Shown here piece by piece: positions 1 to 7,959 of a DNA stretch of 9,015 bases. The DNA is taken from contig CABSHY010000037.1 of the NCBI GenBank assembly GCA_902477615.1, positions 1 through 9,015 on the forward strand, given 5' to 3'. Position numbers and translations under genes: made by a program. The notes under the pieces were generated by a model. That model did not search any database. It saw nothing but the letters and a program-made list of their open reading frames with translations, and was not told the origin of the DNA. The DNA comes from an uncultured Sutterella sp. GTDB lineage: Bacteria > Pseudomonadota > Gammaproteobacteria > Burkholderiales > Burkholderiaceae_F. The first letter of the stretch is position 1. Each line of letters begins with the position of its first letter.

Positions 1-1030
1 AGTCCTACGTCCTCCGCAATCCGTTACCGTTGTGACGGCAGAGGTGTCTTCTCCTGTTTTGAGTAAAGAGTTGAATGGCCGCACCAGTGCTTATGAGATT
101 GCAGAAGTTCGTCCGCAAGTGGCGGGGATTATTCAAAAGCGTACTTTTGAAGAAGGTCAAATGGTGAAGGCTGGTGATCAGCTTTTCCAAATTGACGACA
201 GTCTCTATCAAGCTGCTTATGAAGAAGCACAAGCTAACTATAAGTTAGCACAAGCCAATGCACGTCGTTTTGCTCAGTTGGTGAAGGTCAATGCCGTCAG
301 TAAGCAAGAAAACGACCAAGCGCAAGCTCAGTTTAAAACGGCACAAGCGGCATTAAAGACTGCGAAGACCAATCTTGAATACACCAAGGTTGCCAGCCCG
401 ATTTCTGGTCGTGTGGGTCGCTCTGAAGTGACGCCGGGTGGTTTGGTGAGTGCTTATCAAGCTCAGTACTTGACGACGGTGCAACAAATGGATCCGATTT
501 ACGTCGACGTGCGTCAAACCAGCAACGACTTGATCAAGCTTAAGCGCGATATTGCTAGCGGCAAAATCCAAACCAAAGATGGTGCCGTGGAAGTCACTTT
601 GATGGGTGAAGATGGTTTGGTTTTTGAGCAAAAGGGCAAATTGATTTTTACCGGTGAGTTGGTTGATGAGGCAACGGGCATGGTCAATATGCGTGCTGTT
701 TTCCCCAATCCTAATGGTGAATTGATGCCCGGTATGTTTGTTCGCGCTCGCATCGAAGAGGGCGCTCGTCCTAACTCAATTCTTTTGAGCCAACGTTGCG
801 TGATGCGAAATCCTAAGGGTGAGGCTTATGTTTTTGTTGTTACGCCTGAAAATAAGGTAGAACAACGCATTGTGATCGCCAATCGCACCGTCGGTACGGA
901 TTGGCTCATCGAAGATGGCCTCAAGCAAGGTGAACGTGTTGTGCTAGAGGGGATTCAAAAGGTTCGAGCTGGTGCAACGGTTCAAGTTGCTAATGACAAT
1001 AAAGAATCTGCTCAAGAAGCTGCAAAGTAA
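1..1030 (+). CDS. acrA: RND efflux periplasmic adaptor subunit, AcrA/MexA-like (5' partial)
   Basis: This is the membrane-fusion protein that joins the inner-membrane RND pump to the outer-membrane channel in the periplasm. The reading frame is open to the left edge of the window and reads LRPPQSVTVVTAEV before the first possible start, so the GTG at 32 is an internal Val codon. The signal peptide and lipobox must lie upstream. Visible parts in order: the first lipoyl half with the family hallmark GRTSAYEIAEVRPQV (from 77), a long Ala/Gln-rich alpha-helical hairpin (about 200-390), the second lipoyl half SPISGRVGRSEVTPGG (about 394-440), then the beta-barrel and membrane-proximal domains with LMPGMFVRARI near 724-756. 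It ends in a short polar tail. The pump gene follows 28 bp downstream. The HAE1-type adaptor assignment is firm from these motifs. The exact orthologue name (AcrA, MexA, BpeA and so on) is not settled. Confidence 0.95.
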   Translation, partial: VLRPPQSVTVVTAEVSSPVLSKELNGRTSAYEIAEVRPQVAGIIQKRTFEEGQMVKAGDQLFQIDDSLYQAAYEEAQANYKLAQANARRFAQLVKVNAVSKQENDQAQAQFKTAQAALKTAKTNLEYTKVASPISGRVGRSEVTPGGLVSAYQAQYLTTVQQMDPIYVDVRQTSNDLIKLKRDIASGKIQTKDGAVEVTLMGEDGLVFEQKGKLIFTGELVDEATGMVNMRAVFPNPNGELMPGMFVRARIEEGARPNSILLSQRCVMRNPKGEAYVFVVTPENKVEQRIVIANRTVGTDWLIEDGLKQGERVVLEGIQKVRAGATVQVANDNKESAQEAAK

Positions 1031-1044
1031 TCCACTGGTCGAGT

Positions 1045-1050
1045 AAAGGA
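1045..1050 (+). promoter_or_regulatory. Ribosome binding site of the RND pump gene
   Basis: AAAGGA lies 8 nt before the ATG at 1059. It sits in the 28-bp gap after the adaptor stop codon and supports that ATG as the start. No terminator or promoter is visible in the gap, in keeping with a shared transcript. Confidence 0.75.
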
Positions 1051-1058
1051 AATCTTTT

Positions 1059-4000
1059 ATGTCTCGATTTTTTATCGAACGTCCCGTATTCGCGTGGGTG
1101 ATCGCAATTGTGATCATGTTGGCGGGGCTTTTGTCTATCAATATCTTGCCGGTCGCTCAGTATCCGCAAATTGCGCCTCCTGAAATTCGAGTCACGGCAA
1201 CGTATCCGGGTGCCTCTGCTGAGACGATTGAAAATACCGTCACGCAACAGATCGAACAAGCAATGACGGGGTTGGATGGCTATATGTACATGGTCTCTAA
1301 CTCTGACAGTTCTGGCATGGTTTCGATCCAGATTACGTTTGAGGCTGGTACGGATCCTGACATCGCTCAAGTGCAAGTTCAAAACCGTTTAAAGACGGTC
1401 GAAAACTCATTGCCGCAAGTGGTTCAACAATTGGGTGTTGACGTTGAAAAATCTGCCGCCAGCTTCTTGATGGTGGTGGGCTTCGTTGATGTCAATAACA
1501 AAATGAGCAGCGCTGACTTGTCTGACTATTTGGTCAATAACGTCAAGGAACCGCTTTCTCGTTTAAGTGGTGTGGGCTCTGTCGAATTGTTCGGTAGTTC
1601 TTACTCCATGCGTATTTGGTTGGATCCGAGTAAGTTGGAAAAGTACAAGCTCTCAACCGATGAAATCGTTGCAGCCATCCAAGAGCAAAACGCTCAAGTT
1701 TCTTCCGGCGCTATTGGTAACATGCCCTCGACGGCACGTTATGAATTAAATGCAACGGTGAGCTCTCAGTCCTTATTGCAAACGGTTGCTGACTTTGAAA
1801 ATATCATGGTCAAGACCGCTACCGATGGTTCTCGCGTTTTGATGAAAGACGTGGCTCGCGTGGAAATGGGACAAGAAAGCTACAACATTGTCGCTCGCTA
1901 CAATGGTCACGAATCCGCCGCTATGGCAATTAACCTCGCTTCTGGGGCCAATGCCATGGCAACGAGTACTTTGGTTAAGGAACGTTTAGCTCAGTTGGAG
2001 ACGGCTTTCCCTGAAGGGATGCAATGGGTGGTGCCGTATGACACGACGCCTTTCGTGAAGATTTCCATCGAAGAAGTGGTTCGTACGCTTTTTGAAGCCA
2101 TTGTCTTGGTGGTGATCGTGATGTTCTTGTTCTTACAGAACTGGCGTGCCACTTTGATTCCGACCATCGCCGTGCCGGTGGTTCTGTTGGGGACCTTTGG
2201 TGTGTTGGCGGCGATGGGTTATTCCATCAACGTGTTAACGATGTTTGCCATGGTGCTAGCCATCGGTTTGTTGGTGGACGATGCCATTGTGGTGGTGGAA
2301 AACGTTGAACGTGTGATGCGCACGGAAAAGCTCAGCCCCAAGGAAGCAACGAAAAAGTCCATGAACCAAATTACCGGTGCTTTGATCGGTATTGCTATGG
2401 TTTTGGCGGCAGTGTTCGTGCCGATGGCTTTCTTCGGGGGTTCTACCGGTGTGATCTATCGTCAATTCTCCGTGACGATTGTGGCAGCCATGACTCTGTC
2501 CGTGTTGGTCGCTTTGATCTTAACGCCGGTGCTTTGTGTGTCTTTGCTCAAGCCCATTACGGAAGACAATCACGAAACCAAGCAAGGTTTCTTCGGTCGC
2601 TTTAACCGTGGCTTTGAACGCTTCTCTTTGTGGATTCGCACGAAGGTGGGTGTTTTGATTGCCAACACGCTCCGCAGTATTTTGATCTACGCCATCATTG
2701 TCGGCGGTATGGTTTGGGGCTTCCAAAAGTTGCCGCAAAGCTTTATGCCGGGTGAAGACCAAGGGATGTTGTTGAGTATGGTGACGCTACCTACGGGGAC
2801 GTCTCAACAACGCACCAACGAAGTGTTAGAACGCATGACGACTTATTTCCAAGAAAAGGAAAGCGATACGGTTGAATCCGTGTTGACGGTGTCGGGTTTC
2901 TCTTTTGCTGGTTCTGGTCAAAATACAGGCTTACTCTTTGTGCGCTTGAAGGATTGGGCTGAGCGTGAAGAAGCTGGAATGGACGTGAATTCGATCGCAG
3001 GCCGTGCCATGCGTGAATTCAGTCAATACCGCGATGCCAATGCCTACGCTTTTGCTCCGCCTGCTGTGCCTGAATTAGGTATTGCCGATGGTTTCGATAT
3101 CTACTTGCAAGCTCGTGCCGGTCAAACGCACGATGAAATCATGCAAGCTCGAAATCAATTCTTGGGTATTGCCAATGCCGATCCGGTCTTGACGATGGTT
3201 CGTCCCAACGGCATGGAAGATACGCCACAATTGCATTTAGAAATTGACACTGAAAAGGCTCGTGCCCTTGGTGTTTCCATTAGTTCCGTCAACTCAACCT
3301 TGGCAACGGCTTGGGGTAGTTCTTACGTGAACGACTTCTTGGATCGCGGTCGTGTGAAGAAAGTCTATGTTCAAGGGGATGCTCAATTCCGCCAAACGCC
3401 TGAAGATTTGGGCAAGTGGTATGTGAAGAACAACCAAGGCGAAATGGTTCCGTTCTCCGCATTCTCTACGACGAGTTGGACGTACGGTTCTCCGCGTCTT
3501 CAACGTTTCGACGGTTTGTCTGCCGTGAATATTCAAGGTAGTCCGGCCGAAGGTTATAGTTCCGGTGACGCTTTGGCGGCCGTGGCCCGTTTGGTTCAAC
3601 AATTGCCCGCGGGTTATGACATTGCCTACACCGGTGTGTCTTATCAAGAAAGACAATCCGCAGGTCAAGCGGCTCCTTTGTATGCAATCTCCATTTTGGT
3701 GGTGTTCTTGTGCTTGGCGGCTCTTTATGAAAGCTGGTCCATCCCGATTGCTGTGATCTTTGTGATTCCGATGGGCGTGATTGGTGCTATTGCATTGACC
3801 GCTTTGCGTGGCATGAATAACGACATTTACTTCCAAGTCGGTTTGATTACGACGATCGGTTTGGTGAGTAAAAACGCCATTTTGATTGTGGAATTCGCAA
3901 AAGAATTGCATGATAAGGGTGAAGATATTGTGCATGCCGCAGTGGACGCCGTTCGCTTACGTTTGCGCCCGATTGTGATGACGTCTTTGGCTTTCGGTCT

Positions 4001-4331
4001 TGGCGTGTTGCCTTTGGCATTGGCAAGCGGTGCCGGTTCCGGTGCTCAAAACGCTATCGGTTGGGGTGTGCTTGGCGGTATGATCACAGGGACGTTCTTG
4101 TGTGTCCTTTTTGTGCCGATCTTCTACGTTGGTGTGATGCGCATTTCTGGTAGCGCCAATGAACGTAAAATTGACGTAGCTTCTCTTGTTGAAACAACGA
4201 AGATGGAAGCGGCAGGCCTTAAGGAAGGCGAGATCGTTTACTATGAAGAAGGCGAAGATCGTCACTTGAAAGAAAAGAGCACTTCGACAGATAATGAAAA
4301 GTCGACAGAGCAAGATAAGAAGGGGAATTAA
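1059..4331 (+). CDS. acrB: Multidrug efflux RND transporter permease, AcrB/MexB-like (HAE1 family)
   Basis: This is the inner-membrane proton/drug antiporter of the tripartite pump, a trimer that takes up drugs, bile salts or dyes from the periplasm and membrane. At 1090 aa it is longer than AcrB (1049 aa). It opens with the family start MSRFFIERPVFAWVIAIV. The proton-relay residues are all present: D407 and D408 in TM4 (LLVDDAIVVVENVER), K938 in TM10 (SKNAILIVEFAKEL), and R968 and T975, matching AcrB K940, R971 and T978. Of the Phe-rich distal drug pocket, F136, F178, F614, F616 and F627 are kept, but the AcrB F610 position is Leu609. The GAGSGAQNA motif near the C-terminus is intact. After TM12 (about residue 1028) there is a charged tail of about 62 residues, against roughly 17 in AcrB. 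The outer-membrane gene starts 1 bp after its stop. Family assignment is certain. The substrate range cannot be read from the sequence. Confidence 0.98.
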   Translation: MSRFFIERPVFAWVIAIVIMLAGLLSINILPVAQYPQIAPPEIRVTATYPGASAETIENTVTQQIEQAMTGLDGYMYMVSNSDSSGMVSIQITFEAGTDPDIAQVQVQNRLKTVENSLPQVVQQLGVDVEKSAASFLMVVGFVDVNNKMSSADLSDYLVNNVKEPLSRLSGVGSVELFGSSYSMRIWLDPSKLEKYKLSTDEIVAAIQEQNAQVSSGAIGNMPSTARYELNATVSSQSLLQTVADFENIMVKTATDGSRVLMKDVARVEMGQESYNIVARYNGHESAAMAINLASGANAMATSTLVKERLAQLETAFPEGMQWVVPYDTTPFVKISIEEVVRTLFEAIVLVVIVMFLFLQNWRATLIPTIAVPVVLLGTFGVLAAMGYSINVLTMFAMVLAIGLLVDDAIVVVENVERVMRTEKLSPKEATKKSMNQITGALIGIAMVLAAVFVPMAFFGGSTGVIYRQFSVTIVAAMTLSVLVALILTPVLCVSLLKPITEDNHETKQGFFGRFNRGFERFSLWIRTKVGVLIANTLRSILIYAIIVGGMVWGFQKLPQSFMPGEDQGMLLSMVTLPTGTSQQRTNEVLERMTTYFQEKESDTVESVLTVSGFSFAGSGQNTGLLFVRLKDWAEREEAGMDVNSIAGRAMREFSQYRDANAYAFAPPAVPELGIADGFDIYLQARAGQTHDEIMQARNQFLGIANADPVLTMVRPNGMEDTPQLHLEIDTEKARALGVSISSVNSTLATAWGSSYVNDFLDRGRVKKVYVQGDAQFRQTPEDLGKWYVKNNQGEMVPFSAFSTTSWTYGSPRLQRFDGLSAVNIQGSPAEGYSSGDALAAVARLVQQLPAGYDIAYTGVSYQERQSAGQAAPLYAISILVVFLCLAALYESWSIPIAVIFVIPMGVIGAIALTALRGMNNDIYFQVGLITTIGLVSKNAILIVEFAKELHDKGEDIVHAAVDAVRLRLRPIVMTSLAFGLGVLPLALASGAGSGAQNAIGWGVLGGMITGTFLCVLFVPIFYVGVMRISGSANERKIDVASLVETTKMEAAGLKEGEIVYYEEGEDRHLKEKSTSTDNEKSTEQDKKGN
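4317..4326 (+). promoter_or_regulatory. Ribosome binding site deciding the start of the outer-membrane channel gene
   Basis: A strong purine-rich stretch, AAGAAGGGGA, lies inside the last codons of the pump gene with its core 7 nt before the ATG at 4333. It selects that ATG over the in-frame ATG at 4294, which lies 13 codons upstream inside the pump gene and would put a basic stretch before the signal peptide. The placement suggests translational coupling to the pump gene. Confidence 0.8.
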
Positions 4332-4332
4332 T

Positions 4333-5763
4333 ATGCCGAGTTTTAAGTTGTTACCTTTGGTAGCGGTTTTGGCTCTGACGGGGTGCGTGTCCATGGCACC
4401 TAGCTACGAGCGTCCGGTGGCGCCTGTGGCTAATGAGTGGCCGACGGGTCCCGCCTATGCTAAGGCAAAACTCAACCAAGAAGCCCTTCCGGATTGGCAA
4501 GAGTTCTACACGGATAATCGTTTGCGTGAAGTGATTCAAATGAGTTTGGATAACAACCGCGATTACCGTGTGGCCATGCTCAATGTTGAAAAGGCGCGTT
4601 ATGCCTACAACATTCAACGATCCAATTTCTTGCCGACCGTGAGTGCAAACGGTAGTGGTCAACACCAAGGTACGCCTCGTACGTTAAGTACAACGGGGCA
4701 AGATACCGTTTCTCATGTCTACTCTGCGAATTTGGCCATGGCCTCTTACGAGCTTGACCTCTTTGGTCGTGTGCGTAGCTTAAGCACGGAAGCATTGAAT
4801 GAATACTTTGCTACCGATGAAGCACGCAAATCTGCTCGCGTGACGTTGATTGCTGAAACAGCGAATGCCTGGTTGCAATTGGGTACCAGTCGCTCGATTT
4901 TATCCTTTACCAAGGAAACGTTTGAGAGCCAAGAGAAAAGCTATAAGTTGATGAAGGCCAGTTATGATGCCGGCGCCATTAACTTGTTGGAACTTAATCA
5001 AGCCAAATCACAGTACGCCGCAGCCAAGGCTTCTTACTTAGCTGCTCAACGTGATGAAGCACAGGCCCTCAACACCTTAACCACGTTGGTTGGTGCAGAT
5101 GTGCCGGCCAAGTGGTTGCCGGAACGCGTCGAAGTTGTCACGATGGATGGCGTTCTTCCGAAGGGTGTGCCCAGTGAAGTATTGTTGAATCGTCCTGATA
5201 TTGCTCAAGCCGAATTTGCCTTGAAGGCAGCTAATGCCAATATTGGTGCGGCTCGTGCCAACTTCTTCCCCCGCATTAGCTTAGTGGCTTCCGGCGGTAC
5301 GGGTTCGACCGAAATTGACGATCTCTTTAATTCCGGTACGCGTATGTGGAGTTTTGCTCCGTCGGTGACATTGCCGATCTTCACGGGTGGTGCTAACTGG
5401 GCTACGTTACGTGTTAGCGAAACGGATAAGAAGATTGCCGTTGCCAATTACGAAAAGAGTATTCAAACGGCATTCTCTGAAGTGGCTAACGCGTTAGCAA
5501 CGGAAGGCACGATTGAAGAAGAATTGCAAGCTCAAACCGAATACGCTGACGCAACGAAGAAGGCCTATGAGTTAGCACAACAACGCTACAAGATGGGTTC
5601 TGAAAGTTATTTGTCGGTGCTTGATTCTCAAAGAACGTACGTTGCTGCTCAAACGCAATGGGTGGTGGCTCAACAAGCACGTTCCATGAGTTTGGTGTCT
5701 CTTTATAAGACCTTAGGCGGTGGCGCCATGGATCTTGCTAAGGCAGAGAGCTCAACGAAATGA
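4333..5763 (+). CDS. oprM: Outer-membrane efflux lipoprotein, OprM/NodT family
   Basis: This is the outer-membrane channel that completes the pump, a TolC-fold trimer with a periplasmic alpha-barrel tunnel. The protein is 476 aa from the ATG at 4333, close to OprM size. It starts with a lipoprotein signal peptide (MPSFKLLPLVAVLALTGC). The lipobox LTGC gives lipidated Cys18, and Val at +2 predicts sorting to the outer membrane. The mature start APSYERPVAPV is typical of the NodT family. The two structural repeats are marked by YELDLFGRVRSLSTEALNEY in the first half, and by LLNRPDIAQAEFALKAANANIGAARANFFP with LPIFTGGANW in the second half. The start is 1 bp after the pump stop with its own ribosome binding site. 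The last four bases overlap the regulator start (ATGA). Family is certain. The OprM name is by similarity of motifs only. Confidence 0.95.
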   Translation: MPSFKLLPLVAVLALTGCVSMAPSYERPVAPVANEWPTGPAYAKAKLNQEALPDWQEFYTDNRLREVIQMSLDNNRDYRVAMLNVEKARYAYNIQRSNFLPTVSANGSGQHQGTPRTLSTTGQDTVSHVYSANLAMASYELDLFGRVRSLSTEALNEYFATDEARKSARVTLIAETANAWLQLGTSRSILSFTKETFESQEKSYKLMKASYDAGAINLLELNQAKSQYAAAKASYLAAQRDEAQALNTLTTLVGADVPAKWLPERVEVVTMDGVLPKGVPSEVLLNRPDIAQAEFALKAANANIGAARANFFPRISLVASGGTGSTEIDDLFNSGTRMWSFAPSVTLPIFTGGANWATLRVSETDKKIAVANYEKSIQTAFSEVANALATEGTIEEELQAQTEYADATKKAYELAQQRYKMGSESYLSVLDSQRTYVAAQTQWVVAQQARSMSLVSLYKTLGGGAMDLAKAESSTK

Positions 5764-6419
5764 CAAAATCTCGTTCGCTTTCACAACAGCGCCGTAAAGA
5801 AATTTTCCAAGCGGCGCACAAGTGTTTCCTCTCTCGTGGCTTTCATGCCACGAGTATGACGGATATCGCTCGCGAATTTGGTATGAGTGTTGGCCATGTT
5901 TACAACTATTTTCCGAGTAAACAAGCCATCGTCGAGGGGTTAATTGAGCAAGGGATTGAAGATTTTTATGTCAATTCCAGCGAGCTTTTATCTTTTAGTA
6001 CAAAAGGTAACCTTGAGAAGGCTCGCGAAGCCATTAAACGAAGCTTGTCACCTAATCACAATCCGAATCAAATCCGTTTGACGTTGGAACTCTTAGTCGA
6101 AGCTACTCATGACCCGAAACTTAGTAAGATCATTGAGGAGGCTGACACGAAGGTTCGTACCCATTTGATGGACATGCATCAAATTAAGGTGAACAGTTGT
6201 GAGGAGGAAGCTAGGCTCGAAGTGATGATGGCCATGTTTGAAGGGCTTGGGTTGCGTATTTTGCGCCATCCTGGCATTGACATGGACGGGATTTATGACG
6301 AGATGGCGCGTCGCCTTTGTGTGCCTCGCTTCGCATTGGAGCGGCAACTCAATGAGCTGACCGCTCGCAATGCTGCTTTGGAAGAGGAAGTGCGAAAACT
6401 CAAAGCTCAATTGCAGTAA
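5760..6419 (+). CDS. TetR/AcrR-family transcriptional regulator with C-terminal leucine zipper
   Basis: This is a 219-aa probable repressor of the efflux operon that binds DNA as a dimer and is released by a drug-like ligand. The N-terminal domain is a standard TetR fold: helix 1 RRKEIFQAAHKCFLSRGF, then the helix-turn-helix at about residues 31-54 (TDIAREFGMSVGHVYNYFPSK). The middle is helical and includes LTLELLVEATHDPKLSKIIEEA, resembling BetI/AcrR-type ligand-binding domains. The odd part is residues 193-218. Leu193, 200, 207 and 214 form one heptad series and Leu197, Asn204, Val211 and Leu218 the other, a textbook four-heptad zipper after the usual TetR domain. The start overlaps the channel gene stop as ATGA, with only a weak GAGAG (5746-5750) ahead, so translation probably depends on coupling. 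Being last in the operon it would be made with the pump. Control of this operon is inferred from position. The ligand is unknown. Confidence 0.93.
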   Translation: MTKSRSLSQQRRKEIFQAAHKCFLSRGFHATSMTDIAREFGMSVGHVYNYFPSKQAIVEGLIEQGIEDFYVNSSELLSFSTKGNLEKAREAIKRSLSPNHNPNQIRLTLELLVEATHDPKLSKIIEEADTKVRTHLMDMHQIKVNSCEEEARLEVMMAMFEGLGLRILRHPGIDMDGIYDEMARRLCVPRFALERQLNELTARNAALEEEVRKLKAQLQ

Positions 6420-6431
6420 TTGCAAACAACG

Positions 6432-6461
6432 AAAAAAGCGACTCGGTTGAGTCGCTTTTTT
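6432..6461. terminator. Bidirectional intrinsic terminator
   Basis: A perfect 13-bp inverted repeat: AAAAAAGCGACTC (6432-6444), loop GGTT (6445-6448), GAGTCGCTTTTTT (6449-6461). The seven-pair core GCGACTC/GAGTCGC is flanked by six A on one side and six T on the other, so it works as a stem plus U-tract when read from either strand. It lies 12 bp after the TetR gene stop and 12 bp after the protease gene stop on the other strand. It therefore closes both convergent transcripts. Confidence 0.93.
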
Positions 6462-6473
6462 CACCCTAAAGGT

Positions 6474-7916
6474 TTATTTTTTAAGGTCAATCGCAATAAA
6501 GATGCGAGATTGTTGGCGTTGGACCAATAAAGCCACTTTATTGCTCTTTTGAATAGCCTTGGCTAAATCTTCAGCGGCCTTAACGGGTTTGCCATTCGCG
6601 CTTAAGATTAAGTCACGCGGCAAGAGACCGGCACGAGCGGCAGCACCGCGAACTTCTGTGACCAATAAGCCATGTTGCAAGTCGAGCTCTTCGAGTTCGT
6701 CCTTCGATAGCGGGCGGACAGAGACGCCTAACTTACCGGCGGAGGTTTTTTCTTGAGCCTTTACACCGTCTTCGCTCGGCGTTTCTGCAACGGTGACTGA
6801 GACATTTTCTTGCTTACCGTTACGCAAAATCGTCATCGTAGTCTTGGTGCCCGGGCGCATAGTCGAAATCTTGACCGGAATGTCATTGGCGTTCTTTACT
6901 TCTTGACCGTTAACGGCAATCAAGATATCACCCACTTGTAAGCCAGCCTTATCAGCGGGGCCATCCTTGTCAATTTGCGTGATGACAGCCCCCTTAGGCG
7001 TCTTCAAACCGAAGGCTTCTGCCAAATCTTGGGTAACCGCTTGGATACCCACACCGATACGACCACGAATGACACGACCGTTTTTAATCAATTGGTCTTT
7101 AATTCCGATCGCCAAGTCAATCGGGATAGAGAAAGAAAGCCCCATAAAGCCACCGGAGGTGGAGAAGATTTGGGAGTTAATACCTACCACTTCGCCCTTC
7201 ATGTTAAATAGCGGGCCACCGGAGTTGCCGGGGTTAACGGCGACGTCCGTTTGGATAAAGGGAACGTATTGCTCAGACGGTAATTGACGGCTCTTGGCAG
7301 AGACGATACCGGCCGTTACGGTGTTATCCAAGCCGAAGGGAGAACCGATAGCGGCGACCCATTCGCCAACCTTCAAGCTTTCAGAAGAACCCATCTTCAA
7401 AACGGGTAAGTCTTTTGCTTCGATTTTGACAACGGCGATGTCCGTCTTTTTATCTAAGCCAATGACTTTGCCGGAGAATTCACGATTGTCCGTGAGACGA
7501 ACTCGCAACTCGTCCGCGCCCTCGACAACGTGGCAGTTGGTTAAGATGTAGCCGTCAGAAGAAACAATAAAACCGGAACCCGTACCACGTTGTTCAGGAA
7601 TGCGTTGCTCTTGAGGACCGAACGGGATGATGGGGAAACCGAAGCGGCGGAAGAGTTCTTCGGTGCGCTTATCCAACAATTCCGGAAGCGGATTTTGAAC
7701 GGTTTGCGTACGAGCGTTGCGAATGGTCGAGATGTTCACCACACCTTTACCGTTTTCTTCAACGAGTTTGGTGAAATCGGGCAATGCTGCTTGGGTTTGC
7801 GTGTTATCGCTAGAGAATAACGAACCAACTTGAGCGTTAGCTACGCTCGTCACACTAAATGCGGCCGCCATGGCAACCACTAAGGCCACCGACTTAAAGG
7901 CACGACTCTTCATCAT
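6474..7916 (-). CDS. degP: Periplasmic serine endoprotease, DegP/DegQ/MucD-like (HtrA, Do family)
   Basis: This protease/chaperone degrades misfolded envelope proteins. It has 480 aa with a Sec signal peptide (AMAAAFSVTSVANA, likely cut after Ala28). The S1C trypsin-like domain carries the triad His129 (TNCHVVEG), Asp159 (KKTDIAVV) and Ser232 (NPGNSGGPLF). Two PDZ domains follow at about 286-380 (RGRIGVGIQAV, then DKAGLQVGDILIAVNG) and about 395-478 (LGVSVRPL, then RAGLLPRDLILSANG). The segment before the His motif is short and lacks the long Gln-rich LA loop of E. coli DegP, so DegQ or MucD may be the closer relative. Cys128, next to the catalytic His, is the only Cys in the protein. Two adjacent ATG codons (7914-7916 and 7911-7913) could start it. 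GGAGATAGGA (7921-7930) precedes both. It follows a sensor kinase gene after 117 bp and ends against the shared terminator. Confidence 0.96.
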   Translation of the reverse strand: MMKSRAFKSVALVVAMAAAFSVTSVANAQVGSLFSSDNTQTQAALPDFTKLVEENGKGVVNISTIRNARTQTVQNPLPELLDKRTEELFRRFGFPIIPFGPQEQRIPEQRGTGSGFIVSSDGYILTNCHVVEGADELRVRLTDNREFSGKVIGLDKKTDIAVVKIEAKDLPVLKMGSSESLKVGEWVAAIGSPFGLDNTVTAGIVSAKSRQLPSEQYVPFIQTDVAVNPGNSGGPLFNMKGEVVGINSQIFSTSGGFMGLSFSIPIDLAIGIKDQLIKNGRVIRGRIGVGIQAVTQDLAEAFGLKTPKGAVITQIDKDGPADKAGLQVGDILIAVNGQEVKNANDIPVKISTMRPGTKTTMTILRNGKQENVSVTVAETPSEDGVKAQEKTSAGKLGVSVRPLSKDELEELDLQHGLLVTEVRGAAARAGLLPRDLILSANGKPVKAAEDLAKAIQKSNKVALLVQRQQSRIFIAIDLKK

Positions 7917-7950
7917 GAATTCCTATCTCCGAAAATAATCGAGAAAACTG

Positions 7951-7958
7951 TAACGTTA
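7951..7958. repeat. 8-bp perfect palindrome TAACGTTA
   Basis: TAACGTTA is self-complementary and lies 35 bp before the protease start. It touches the larger inverted repeat beginning at 7960. It could be a half of an operator or chance in AT-rich DNA. Confidence 0.5.
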
Positions 7959-7959
7959 A

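Noticed and set aside
32..34. GTG as the start codon of the adaptor gene
   Set aside because: The frame is open to the window edge and the upstream codons continue a typical adaptor N-terminus. A start here would also remove the required signal peptide.
990..1382. 130-codon minus-strand frame across the adaptor/pump junction
   Set aside because: Its composition is that of an antisense shadow (Arg/Asp/His-rich) and it overlaps two clear genes on the other strand.
3294..3935. 213-codon open frame on the minus strand inside the pump gene
   Set aside because: It is fully antisense to conserved pump sequence, His/Arg/Asn-rich with no recognisable domain, and looks like a shadow of the pump codon pattern.
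4294..4332. In-frame ATG at 4294 as the start of the outer-membrane channel gene
   Set aside because: It would place 13 basic residues before an otherwise normal lipoprotein signal peptide and overlap the pump gene. The ATG at 4333 has a strong, well-spaced ribosome binding site.
6967..7287. Plus-strand open frames opposite the protease gene
   Set aside because: They are antisense to the conserved catalytic and PDZ regions and show no family features.
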